In this document: positions 17,232 to 27,103 of the stretch, in pieces
How the letters are laid out: the number at the start of each line of letters is the position of its first letter
Position numbering within the stretch: the first letter of the stretch is position 1
Source: Bacteroidota bacterium
GTDB lineage: Bacteria; Bacteroidota; Bacteroidia; AKYH767-A; OLB10
Direction of reading: 5' to 3'
Assembly (NCBI GenBank): GCA_018268195.1
Contig: JAFDWZ010000012.1
Span: forward strand, 1-61,834
Length of the DNA stretch: 61,834 bases
Notes under the pieces: model-generated
The model's input: the letters and a program-made list of their open reading frames with translations, nothing else
What the model was told of the DNA's origin: nothing
Databases searched by the model: none
Translations under genes and position numbers: made by a program

Positions 17232-17816
17232 ATGAGGGAATTACTTTTTTGTTCTAACAATATTCATAAAACAGAAGAAATACGAAAAATGCTTCCTGTT
17301 GGTTACAAATTAATGAATCTTAAGGAAGCAGGAATGAATCTTGAGATTGCCGAAACGGGTGTTACTTTTGAGGAGAATGCCCTGCTAAAGGCGAAAACTG
17401 TTGCTGAAAAAATGAAGAAGGATTGTTTTGCTGATGACAGTGGTTTATGTGTTGACTTTCTTCATGGAGATCCGGGTGTTTATTCTGCACGTTATGCAGG
17501 CGATAAGGCAACAGATGCCGATAACAGAAAAAAATTACTGCACGAATTGAGTAACGAAAATAATCGCTCAGCATATTTCATCACGGTTATTTGTCTTTTG
17601 CTAAAAAGTAAAGTTTATTATTTCGAAGGAAGAATCAGCGGAAGGATAACGGAAAATGAAAGAGGTGAGGGAGGATTTGGATACGATAGAATTTTTGTGC
17701 CGGAAAATTATGATAAAACTTTTGCTGAGATGACACCTGAAGAGAAAAACAAAATCAGTCACCGTTATATAGCACTACAAAAGATGATGCTGTTTCTGAA
17801 AACTACCGGTTCATAA
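17232..17816 (+). CDS. rdgB: RdgB/HAM1 family non-canonical purine NTP pyrophosphatase
   Basis: This house-cleaning enzyme hydrolyses dITP, XTP and similar deaminated purine nucleotides to monophosphates. The 194-residue protein has all family signatures: the SNNIHKTEEI start, TFEENALLKA, ADDSGLCVD (metal-binding acid pair), GVYSARYAG, GFGYDRIF and FAEMTPEEKNKISHR. Length is normal. It is divergent from the PKD protein. Its stop codon directly abuts that of the convergent beta-CASP gene with no intervening base. Confidence 0.95.
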   Translation: MRELLFCSNNIHKTEEIRKMLPVGYKLMNLKEAGMNLEIAETGVTFEENALLKAKTVAEKMKKDCFADDSGLCVDFLHGDPGVYSARYAGDKATDADNRKKLLHELSNENNRSAYFITVICLLLKSKVYYFEGRISGRITENERGEGGFGYDRIFVPENYDKTFAEMTPEEKNKISHRYIALQKMMLFLKTTGS

Positions 17817-19217
17817 TCACAGATTAAAACTCTGTCCTTCTTCCGGAATTTCAATATGCTGAAAGCCCTGTTCTATAAGTTTTTCTTTGAAATCGAGTTG
17901 TACTTCATACTCACCATGCACCAGAAAAAGTTTTCTCACTTTAGAAATATCCTGACACGATAAATATTTCTGCAACTCGCCATAATCTGCATGTGCACTA
18001 AAGGAAGATATAACTTCAACTTTCGCTTTCACCGGATATTCTATTCCGAATATTTTAACTGTTTCAGCACCATTCATTAGTTGCCCTCCTGTGGATTGAG
18101 GTGTGCAGTATCCAACTATCAAAATAGTGTTGCGCGGATTCTGAATATTATTTTTGATATGGTGTTTGATACGTCCTGCTTCTATCATTCCGGAAGCTGA
18201 AATAATGATACATGGGCCGTTATAATCATTAATTTTTTTTGATTCCTCTACTTTTCGCACATAATGCAGCGAACTGAACCCGAATGGGTCAGGATCAGTT
18301 TTCATGTACTTTCTCACTTCCAGATTGAAAAACTCACAGTGTTTCCTCATGATGTTTGTGGCATCAATTGCCAACGGGCTGTCAACAAATACAGGGATAT
18401 CAGGAAGTTTTCCTTCGGTTTTGTAACGGTCGAGTGTGTATATAATTTCCTGAGTGCGGCCAAGGCTGAATGCAGGAATAATTAGTTTTCCTTTTCGTAT
18501 GGTACAGGTATCCAATACAATATCGAGTAACTTCTGACGTGCATCTCCACTGTAATCGTGCAGGCGATTGCCATAGGTTGATTCACAAAGTATGTAATCT
18601 GCCTGTGGAAATGCTGCAGGAGGTTTTAGTATCAAATCATGATATCTGCCCACATCACCTGAAAAAGTCAGATGCTTCACATTGCCATTGTCTGTTAATT
18701 TTAAATTTACCGTAGCACTACCTAAAATATGCCCCGCATCGGTAAACTGAAACGACACCTCATCGTCAATTTTTTTCCATTCACCTATAGCAATTGGCTT
18801 GAAGTAGGTCATGGTTCTCTCAACATCCTCTACATCGTAGATTGGTTCAAGTTTTGGCTGACCATTATGTTTTCTTTTTTTGTTGATATACTCAATGTCA
18901 CTCTGTTGAATAAAAGCACTGTCAGTGAGCATTATCGAGCATAAATCAATAGTTGCCTGAGTGGCGTAAATAGTTCCTTTGAAACCTTGCTTTACCAGAT
19001 TAGGAATATTGCCTGAATGATCAATGTGTGCATGGGAGAGAATTAACACATCAATGTCAGACGGATTAAATGCAAAATGCCTGTTGACACGGTCATTGTC
19101 TTTTCCTCGGTTCTGAAAAAATCCACAATCAAGGAGCACTGTTTTACCTTTTGTGGTAGTAATCAGATGTTTGCTACCCGTAACATTGCGAGCAGCACCA
19201 TAAAATGTTATTTGCAT
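17817..19217 (-). CDS. Beta-CASP metallo-beta-lactamase-fold nuclease (CPSF73-like)
   Basis: This 466-residue protein belongs to the MBL-fold RNA-processing family related to CPSF73/YSH1. Zinc-binding motifs are SHAHIDHSG, a GHILGSA histidine and a SGDVG aspartate. The beta-CASP region shows FVDSPLAIDAT and SASGMIEAGRIKHH. The C-terminal MBL part has SSFSAHADYGEL and LVHGE. Bacterial members act as RNA endo- or exonucleases, though their targets are mostly unknown. There is no signal peptide. It is monocistronic and convergent with rdgB. Confidence 0.88.
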   Translation of the reverse strand: MQITFYGAARNVTGSKHLITTTKGKTVLLDCGFFQNRGKDNDRVNRHFAFNPSDIDVLILSHAHIDHSGNIPNLVKQGFKGTIYATQATIDLCSIMLTDSAFIQQSDIEYINKKRKHNGQPKLEPIYDVEDVERTMTYFKPIAIGEWKKIDDEVSFQFTDAGHILGSATVNLKLTDNGNVKHLTFSGDVGRYHDLILKPPAAFPQADYILCESTYGNRLHDYSGDARQKLLDIVLDTCTIRKGKLIIPAFSLGRTQEIIYTLDRYKTEGKLPDIPVFVDSPLAIDATNIMRKHCEFFNLEVRKYMKTDPDPFGFSSLHYVRKVEESKKINDYNGPCIIISASGMIEAGRIKHHIKNNIQNPRNTILIVGYCTPQSTGGQLMNGAETVKIFGIEYPVKAKVEVISSFSAHADYGELQKYLSCQDISKVRKLFLVHGEYEVQLDFKEKLIEQGFQHIEIPEEGQSFNL

Positions 19218-19290
19218 AATCTACAAAATTAGCGATAAATATAATTCATATAATTTATTAACATTTCAATGAAAGTTTAATCTCTAATTT

Positions 19291-19298
19291 TAGCTTTG
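19291..19298 (+). promoter_or_regulatory. Candidate -7 element for the DUF47-Pit operon
   Basis: TAGCTTTG matches TAnnTTTG and lies 31 bases before the ATG at 19330. No clear TTTG is seen at the -33 position, so only this half is supported. Confidence 0.45.
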
Positions 19299-19329
19299 CA
19301 TCCGAAAAAAATTGCTTAAAAATCAGAGC

Positions 19330-19968
19330 ATGTCTTTACTACAATACTTCCTTCCACGCGACAAAAAATTTTTCCCGTTATTTGACAGAGCTGCTGCTAA
19401 TTTGCAGGAGGCGGGCAAGGTAATGTATCAATTGGTTACTGCAAAATCTAATGACGAACGTATGCAGTTAATTCGTCAGATTGAAGACCTGGAGCACCGT
19501 GGTGACGAAATTACACATGAAGTATTTAAAGAGCTTAGCACAAATTTTATAACTCCGTTTGACAGGGAAGATATTCATCGCCTTGTAAGTGCTATTGATG
19601 ATATCCTTGACTATATCAACGGATCGAGTAAACGCATTGAGCTTTATAAGTTAAAAGAATGCACGTCAGATATGATAAAACTATCGGAATTGCTTCAAAC
19701 CCAAACCGAAGAGTTAAGACGACTGATTTACGAATTGAAAAACAAAAGAAATTTACGTAATATCACTGAATCACTGGTGCTTATAAATTCCATTGAAAAC
19801 CATGCAGATGATATTTTTGATAATGCCGTAGCACGATTATTTGAAACAGAAACCAACGCAATAGAATTGATTAAACAAAAGGAAATACTTTCGGCACTTG
19901 AAACAGCTACCGATATGTGCGAAGATGCTGCCAATATTATTGATTCCATTATTGTAAAAATGGCTTAA
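19330..19968 (+). CDS. DUF47/PhoU-like phosphate transport accessory protein
   Basis: This 212-residue all-helical protein of the DUF47 (PhoU_div) family begins SLLQYFLPRDKKFFPLFDRAA. Charged helices such as IRQIEDLEHRGDEITHEVF and DREDIHRLVSAIDDILDYIN follow, as in PhoU-type proteins that bind metals through E/D-x3-D repeats. The ATG at 19330 fits the family start better than an upstream TTG. It ends 7 nt before the Pit transporter gene. This is the usual partner arrangement, in which DUF47 proteins modulate Pit activity. Confidence 0.88.
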   Translation: MSLLQYFLPRDKKFFPLFDRAAANLQEAGKVMYQLVTAKSNDERMQLIRQIEDLEHRGDEITHEVFKELSTNFITPFDREDIHRLVSAIDDILDYINGSSKRIELYKLKECTSDMIKLSELLQTQTEELRRLIYELKNKRNLRNITESLVLINSIENHADDIFDNAVARLFETETNAIELIKQKEILSALETATDMCEDAANIIDSIIVKMA

Positions 19969-19975
19969 TAAATAT

Positions 19976-20968
19976 ATGAGTGAAGCACTGATAGTTATAA
20001 TTGTTCTCGCGCTTATTTTTGATTTTATCAATGGTTTTCATGATGCGGCAAATTCAATCGCAACAGTTGTTTCAACCAAGGTGCTAAGCCCGCTCACTGC
20101 TGTACTTTGGGCTGCATCATTTAACTTTCTTGCTTACTGGATTTTTCATCTGAAAATTGCCGATACTGTTGCTAAAACCGTAAGACCTCAGGATATTACT
20201 CTGATGGTTGTTGCTTCCGGACTTGTTGCAGCTATCATCTGGAATCTTTTAACGTGGTGGTGGGGTATCCCTAGTAGTTCATCACATACTCTTATCGGTG
20301 GATTTGCAGGAGCCGGTGTTGCCAACGCAGGAAGTTTGCAGGCAGTGCATTTTAGCACCATAATGCCTGTAATTTATTTTATCGTGCTGGCACCTATCAT
20401 GGGTATGGTATTATCCTATATCATTTCTGTAATAGCCATCAACATTTGTAAAAAGACCAACCCCTCAAAGGTTGACAGAATTTTCAGACGATTGCAGCTG
20501 TTATCATCAGCGGCTTATAGTCTCGGACATGGCGGGAATGATGCCCAGAAAGTTATTGGTATTGTGGGTGCAGCAATGCTCTCGCATGGAATGATTACAG
20601 ATATTGAGCATATTCCTGAATGGGTACCCTTATCCTGTTATACGGCTATTGCTTTTGGTACTTTGTTTGGCGGATGGCGCATTGTAAAAACCATGGGGCA
20701 GAAGGTTACCAAACTTACTCCGTTTGAAGGTTTCAGTGCCGAAACAGCCGGAGCACTCACACTTTTCGCTACGCAACATTTTAAAATTCCTGTAAGTACT
20801 ACTCATACAATTACAGGTTCTATTGTGGGTGTGGGAATGACTAAACGCATTTCTGCCGTTCGCTGGGGTGTTACCATCAAACTCATCTGGGCATGGGTGC
20901 TCACAATTCCTATCTCAGCAGCACTTGCTGTAATAGTTTTTAAAATTGCACAAAGATTTTTTGCTTAG
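19976..20968 (+). CDS. PiT-family low-affinity inorganic phosphate transporter
   Basis: This 330-residue integral membrane protein with roughly eight to ten helices carries both PiT signatures. The N-terminal one is DFINGFHDAANSIAT and the C-terminal one is GHGGNDAQKVIGI. It imports phosphate, probably as a neutral metal-phosphate complex driven by ion gradient. The length fits the short bacterial/archaeal PiT class that lacks a long central loop. It is the second gene of the DUF47-Pit operon. Confidence 0.92.
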   Translation: MSEALIVIIVLALIFDFINGFHDAANSIATVVSTKVLSPLTAVLWAASFNFLAYWIFHLKIADTVAKTVRPQDITLMVVASGLVAAIIWNLLTWWWGIPSSSSHTLIGGFAGAGVANAGSLQAVHFSTIMPVIYFIVLAPIMGMVLSYIISVIAINICKKTNPSKVDRIFRRLQLLSSAAYSLGHGGNDAQKVIGIVGAAMLSHGMITDIEHIPEWVPLSCYTAIAFGTLFGGWRIVKTMGQKVTKLTPFEGFSAETAGALTLFATQHFKIPVSTTHTITGSIVGVGMTKRISAVRWGVTIKLIWAWVLTIPISAALAVIVFKIAQRFFA

Positions 20969-21144
20969 GTCCGGCTCCATCCAGTGTTATACTTAAGTTT
21001 AGGCTCCCCGCATTCTCTATTGTTCTGAAATTTCGTTTATAGAATTAGTTCATTGCATTTGAAAGCCGAAAACCTTGTAATATTTTATTGTTAATTAGGA
21101 GTGTTTTGCAATCGTTTTAATATTTTTGGCATATTAATAATGCC

Positions 21145-22017
21145 ATGGCAAATTCCTTAAAAACTCGTATACTTAATAAGTTCAGGTTGTTGAACCAATT
21201 ACCATTTGTTGAAAAATGGTTGGTAAGCAGGTCATTGAATAACGATGCATTTGCAAGAAAATTTATTGGTAGCAATTATCTATATCGCACCGATACTGTA
21301 AGAAGATGCGCCCGTAGAGGTATTAATTATGAATTGCATATTAATGATTATCTCGATCACGGAATCTATTTTGGTTTTCGGGATTCAGAAGACTTTAATA
21401 GAGACAGTCTGATGAAACTTGTTCGGGTAGGAGATGTGGTTTTTGATATCGGTGCCAACATGGGAGATACAGCTTTACATATTGCTCAGATATTGGATAA
21501 TAAAGGAACCGTTTATGCTTTTGAGCCGTCACCCGGTGTTTTCAAAAGGCTTAAGAAGAATGTTGACCTCAATTCATTCACCAACCTGAAACTTTATAAT
21601 GTTGCAATGGGCGATACTGAAGGAGAACTTTCATTCATTGGCACTAAAGAAGATCATACAGGCGGGGCATTTGTGAGTAAAGAAATCAAATCCGATACGC
21701 AGGTGAAAGTACTTACACTCGATGGGTTTGTTCAACAGAACGGAATTGCTCATATTGATTTAATAAAAATTGATACTGAAGGATTTGAATTTTTCATTGT
21801 GAAGGGAGGTGAGAAAACTTTACGGAAACTAAAACCCAAAATTTTCATGGAGGTAAGTGATAGCCTCCTGCAACGAGCCGGCTCTTCTGCCAAACAGTTG
21901 ATTGCTTTCATGGAATCGCTTCAGTATCGCTGTTATCATGCCGAAACCGGTGAAACTGTAACCCCTGATTTTGATTTTTTTCAGATGCATTTTGATGTTG
22001 TTTGTAAAGCCGTCTGA
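21145..22017 (+). CDS. FkbM family SAM-dependent methyltransferase
   Basis: This 290-residue class I methyltransferase has the SAM-binding VVFDIGANMGDTALH, the acidic AFEPSPGVFKRL strand-loop, and the family C-terminal IDLIKIDTEGFEFFIVKGG. FkbM relatives methylate hydroxyls or sugars in natural products and surface glycans; the substrate here is not predictable. It appears monocistronic. TATTTTTG at 21121-21128 is a possible -7 element, but it leaves a short leader. Confidence 0.88.
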   Translation: MANSLKTRILNKFRLLNQLPFVEKWLVSRSLNNDAFARKFIGSNYLYRTDTVRRCARRGINYELHINDYLDHGIYFGFRDSEDFNRDSLMKLVRVGDVVFDIGANMGDTALHIAQILDNKGTVYAFEPSPGVFKRLKKNVDLNSFTNLKLYNVAMGDTEGELSFIGTKEDHTGGAFVSKEIKSDTQVKVLTLDGFVQQNGIAHIDLIKIDTEGFEFFIVKGGEKTLRKLKPKIFMEVSDSLLQRAGSSAKQLIAFMESLQYRCYHAETGETVTPDFDFFQMHFDVVCKAV

Positions 22018-22077
22018 AAGACCTCGTCAGTCCATAAAATATTTAATTTCAGCAGTTTAATTTGTCATAAAAAAAAG

Positions 22078-22085
22078 TATCTTTG
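22078..22085 (+). promoter_or_regulatory. Candidate -7 element for the TPR-ribH unit
   Basis: TATCTTTG is a perfect TAnnTTTG match 27 bases before the ATG at 22112. The expected -33 TTTG is not at normal spacing; the nearest, at 22061-22064, gives only 13 nt. Confidence 0.45.
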
Positions 22086-22111
22086 CAGCCTCTAAATTTT
22101 AATCGTAAAAA

Positions 22112-22786
22112 ATGACGAATAAGAAAAATTCCGGCTTTGATGTGGAATCTACGATGGACAGAGCAGAATTGTATATTCAGGAAAATAAAAAAAGCCTGTC
22201 TATCATTGGAGTAGTAGCCCTATTGCTTCTTGGTGGATATTTTGCCTATAATCAGTTTATCGTGAAACCTCAGGAACAAAATGCCGAAAAACAGATGTTC
22301 ATGGCGGAGTATTATTTTAAAAATGACTCTTTGGATAAAGCAATTAAAGGGGATGGTAATTTTCCCGGATTTGAAGAGATTATTTCCAATTATGGCTCTT
22401 CTAAATCTGCCAACCTTGCACATTATTATTTAGGAGTTTCATTTTTACGTAAAGGACAGTTTGATGATGCAATTGCGGCATTATCAAAATACGATGCTGA
22501 AGATGATATTACAGGAGCAATCGCTTTTGGATGTATTGGAGATGCCTATTTGGAAAAAGGCGATAAATCGGAAGCATTGAAATTCTACAAAAAAGCTACT
22601 GACTATGATAACAATCAATTTACTGCTCCGGTGTATATGATGAAACAAGCGCTGGTATATGAACTTAACAACGACTATAAATCTGCCGTTGATTTATATA
22701 ACACCATCAAGCGTGATTATCCTAACTCTACCGAAGCACGACAAGTAGCTACTTATCTATCACGCGCTGAAGCCCACATCAACTGA
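22112..22786 (+). CDS. Membrane-anchored tetratricopeptide repeat protein (YfgM-like)
   Basis: This 224-residue protein has a charged cytoplasmic N-terminus and one membrane helix (about residues 33-49, SIIGVVALLLLGGYFAY). A periplasmic domain of helical pairs reading as TPRs follows, for example AHYYLGVSFLRKGQFDDAIA and GDAYLEKGDKSEALKFYKKA. The topology resembles E. coli YfgM, an ancillary factor of the SecYEG translocon/periplasmic chaperones. Ten nt separate it from ribH, and this TPR-ribH order is common in Bacteroidota, suggesting a shared transcript rather than a shared pathway. Confidence 0.82.
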   Translation: MTNKKNSGFDVESTMDRAELYIQENKKSLSIIGVVALLLLGGYFAYNQFIVKPQEQNAEKQMFMAEYYFKNDSLDKAIKGDGNFPGFEEIISNYGSSKSANLAHYYLGVSFLRKGQFDDAIAALSKYDAEDDITGAIAFGCIGDAYLEKGDKSEALKFYKKATDYDNNQFTAPVYMMKQALVYELNNDYKSAVDLYNTIKRDYPNSTEARQVATYLSRAEAHIN

Positions 22787-22795
22787 TGAGGTGCC

Positions 22796-23302
22796 ATGGC
22801 ACAGTACGGTAACAACACACAGCTTTTTAATCCGCAAGAAATTCCTGACGGATCAGGAATAAAGGTAGGAATTGCTTACGCACAATGGAACAGTGAGGTA
22901 ACTGATAAACTACTTCAAGGAGCCTTGGAAGTTCTTGAACAAGCAGGTCTTGCCAAAGAAAATATTTTCAGAATTTCAGTACCCGGAAGCTATGAACTTA
23001 CTGCCGGTGCACAGTGGCTATACCAACATCACCCTGTAGATGTTGTTATTTGTTTGGGTTGTGTTATTCAGGGAGAAACCCGCCATTTTGATTTTATATG
23101 TCATGCAGTAGCCACAGGCTTAAATGGAGTTACATTGAAATTTGGTAAACCTGTAATTTTTGGAGTACTTACTACCGATAATCAACAACAAGCTCTCGAA
23201 CGTTGTGGTGGCGCACATGGTCATAAAGGACGTGAAGCAGCACTCACTGCATTGCAGATGGCACTGCTCTCTGACGACCAAAAAAATAAAATAGGATTCT
23301 AA
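22796..23302 (+). CDS. ribH: 6,7-dimethyl-8-ribityllumazine synthase
   Basis: RibH condenses 5-amino-6-ribitylaminouracil with dihydroxybutanone phosphate in riboflavin biosynthesis. The 168 residues include the substrate motif VPGSYELTAGAQ, GCVIQGETRHFDFIC with the active-site histidine, PVIFGVLTTDN and the GGAHGHKG phosphate-binding loop near the C-terminus. Length is typical of the icosahedral or pentameric enzyme. No other rib genes lie nearby. Confidence 0.96.
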   Translation: MAQYGNNTQLFNPQEIPDGSGIKVGIAYAQWNSEVTDKLLQGALEVLEQAGLAKENIFRISVPGSYELTAGAQWLYQHHPVDVVICLGCVIQGETRHFDFICHAVATGLNGVTLKFGKPVIFGVLTTDNQQQALERCGGAHGHKGREAALTALQMALLSDDQKNKIGF

Positions 23303-23311
23303 GTCCTGTAA

Positions 23312-24253
23312 TTATTTTTTAATAAAACGTTTTACGTTTCCTTCTGCAGTTCTTACTGCATAAACTCCCTGCGACAGTTGACTGATGTCGGTATGTGCAC
23401 AATTTTTGCCGGAAGAAACTCCCATAACAGCCTTGCCGTTCATGTCAATAATCGCAGCATTTTTACCCGCGTTACAAACTGAAATATATTCTGTTGCTAC
23501 GTTAGGATAAACGGTAAGTTGATTGCTTGAACTTGTTGGATTATGGATACCTGTAAAGGTTGTTGCTGTGATGCTGATATCATCTATACCAAATGCAGGG
23601 TCACTTGCATTCATCGAAGTTTTGTTAACGAACCTGAATCCAAAGCGAAGCGTTGACTGATGTGCAAATGCAGGAAGTGAAACATTAATACTGGTCCAAG
23701 TACTTTGATTATAAAATTTTGGTAACGGTACAGAAGCTTGTGTCCAGTTTACGCCTGAATCCGTACTATAATAAATTTCGCCATAGTTGTTGTTGCTTCC
23801 ATCACAAATCCACCAGAAGTTGACATTTACACTGTCATAATTCAAGGTGTTGATGTCTGTATTCATTGCTGTGAAATAATTTTCTACATTAAAGCAGAAT
23901 GCGTCAGCAGTTTGAAAACAACAGTTATTTACTCCTGAATTAAAAGCTTCATTGCTGCGTATGTGCATATAGGTGCCTGAAGGGGCATTGTATATTCCTG
24001 CCGGTTGCGAAGGAGTGGCGGGCACCGTAAATGTAAATGGTATACCCAAACAAGTTACGCTACCTGCACCACCTGCATAAATATTGTTAATAATCCATTG
24101 GTTATAGCCCGTTGTTGTACTGCTAACATCTGCCGTATTCAATGTAAAAGATGATGAAGCTGATTCGAAATTCTCAGTAAACAAAGTGTCCTGAGCGAGA
24201 GCGGTTGCAGAAAGTATTCCTGCACTTAAAAGTAAGAGTAGAGATTTTGTCAT
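23312..24253 (-). CDS. Secreted protein with choice-of-anchor J-like domain and T9SS sorting domain
   Basis: This 313-residue protein has a signal peptide (LLLLLSAGILSATALAQ) and one MAM/choice-of-anchor J-like jelly roll (TLFTENFES...ISITATTF). Features include ten or so aromatic residues, an NNCCFQTADAFCFN cysteine cluster and a GEIYYSTDSGVNW strand pair. The last ~75 residues are a T9SS domain (LTVYPNVATEYISV...GKAVMG...QGVYAVRT...KRFIKK). A surface or extracellular role is expected; the ligand is unknown. It resembles single modules of the 1,517-residue protein at the left edge. Confidence 0.82.
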   Translation of the reverse strand: MTKSLLLLLSAGILSATALAQDTLFTENFESASSSFTLNTADVSSTTTGYNQWIINNIYAGGAGSVTCLGIPFTFTVPATPSQPAGIYNAPSGTYMHIRSNEAFNSGVNNCCFQTADAFCFNVENYFTAMNTDINTLNYDSVNVNFWWICDGSNNNYGEIYYSTDSGVNWTQASVPLPKFYNQSTWTSINVSLPAFAHQSTLRFGFRFVNKTSMNASDPAFGIDDISITATTFTGIHNPTSSSNQLTVYPNVATEYISVCNAGKNAAIIDMNGKAVMGVSSGKNCAHTDISQLSQGVYAVRTAEGNVKRFIKK

Positions 24254-24325
24254 ATTAATTTATTTTTATTGTTATTTGATTTTAATTTAAAAATAAATGA
24301 ACTGCTTATCAGTTAATGCATGTCC

Positions 24326-24358
24326 CAAATATACTATTTCCTGTTTTTATTCTACAAA
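24326..24358 (-). promoter_or_regulatory. Bacteroidota-type promoter for the 313-aa T9SS gene
   Basis: On the minus strand TTTG (24358-24355), a 21-nt spacer and TATATTTG (24333-24326) give a full match to the consensus. The predicted leader is about 65 nt. Confidence 0.6.
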
Positions 24359-24365
24359 TGTTTTA

Positions 24366-24397
24366 AAATAAAAAAGCTGCCTTGTTGAGACAGCTTT
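24366..24397 (-). terminator. Intrinsic terminator of gyrB
   Basis: Stem AAAGCTG (24373-24379) pairs with CAGCTTT (24391-24397). On the minus strand it is followed by a U-rich tract. It begins 23 nt after the gyrB stop at 24420. Confidence 0.8.
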
Positions 24398-24419
24398 TAA
24401 TAAGAGTTATAATTTTTAC

Positions 24420-26414
<1,995 letters not shown>

Positions 26415-26426
26415 TTAAGAAACGTT

Positions 26427-26460
26427 CAAATTTAAGAAAAAAGGCTTTATCCGCATGCAA
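26427..26460 (-). promoter_or_regulatory. Candidate promoter of gyrB
   Basis: On the minus strand TTG (26460-26458) and TAAATTTG (26434-26427) are separated by 23 nt, within the long end of the Bacteroidota spacing range. It lies about 35 bases before the start codon. Confidence 0.5.
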
Positions 26461-26545
26461 CAAGAGGAGATAAATTCAGTATTTTTTTTAACAAAATCAG
26501 ATTGCTTTCCGGAGGGTTCAGAAGGCTTTTAAGCTAATAAAAAAA

Positions 26546-26986
26546 TCAGAAATAAAAAAATATTTTTCGTGATGAAAATCGGATGTCAGCATTGAGTTTT
26601 TTGAGCAAATCGCAGCCCAGCACACCATCAATTTCTTTTAATCCCAATGTTCTGTAAGTTTGATTGATGTGCGATAAATCCAGTACTGCTACTTTGCGTC
26701 TGTTGAGAGTAAGTTTTCCCAATTGAAGAGTCTTTAGCCGAGTCACGGAGCTTTGCATTTGATTGGTGCCTAATCCTGTTGAAAGGGCTTCCTGTTGTTC
26801 TAACTTTGGTTGTTCCGAAAAACGATTCAGGCGGTTGCTGTCGAGAACGGTATGTGATGCACCTGTATCCACAACAAAAAGCGCATCGACACCATTTATC
26901 AAAATTTTACTTACCGGATGTGATCCCTGATTTTCCATTTTAAGAAGTTTAAAGTCAAGGCTGTATTTGCGTTTCATATTCGACAT
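26546..26986 (-). CDS. Single-domain retropepsin-like aspartic protease
   Basis: This 146-residue clan AA protein has the active-site motif VVDTGASHTVLD (Asp40) and the later hydrophobic-Gly motif GVLGCDLL, the two landmarks of a retroviral-type protease monomer. Such single-lobe enzymes work as homodimers. There is no signal peptide or membrane segment, so it is probably cytoplasmic. The first methionine or the fourth residue (MKRKYSLDF) could be the start. It lies between gyrB and a divergent GH3-family gene with no obvious partner or substrate. Confidence 0.8.
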   Translation of the reverse strand: MSNMKRKYSLDFKLLKMENQGSHPVSKILINGVDALFVVDTGASHTVLDSNRLNRFSEQPKLEQQEALSTGLGTNQMQSSVTRLKTLQLGKLTLNRRKVAVLDLSHINQTYRTLGLKEIDGVLGCDLLKKLNADIRFSSRKIFFYF

Positions 26987-27103
26987 AATATGTGGAAGAA
27001 TTTTATTTCCTGCAAAGGTCGTTGTTGTTTATCGAATTTTTTAATGAATTCTACGGAGAGTGGATATTTATTCTTACTTTTATTTCGTTAAAAAAAATAA
27101 TGG

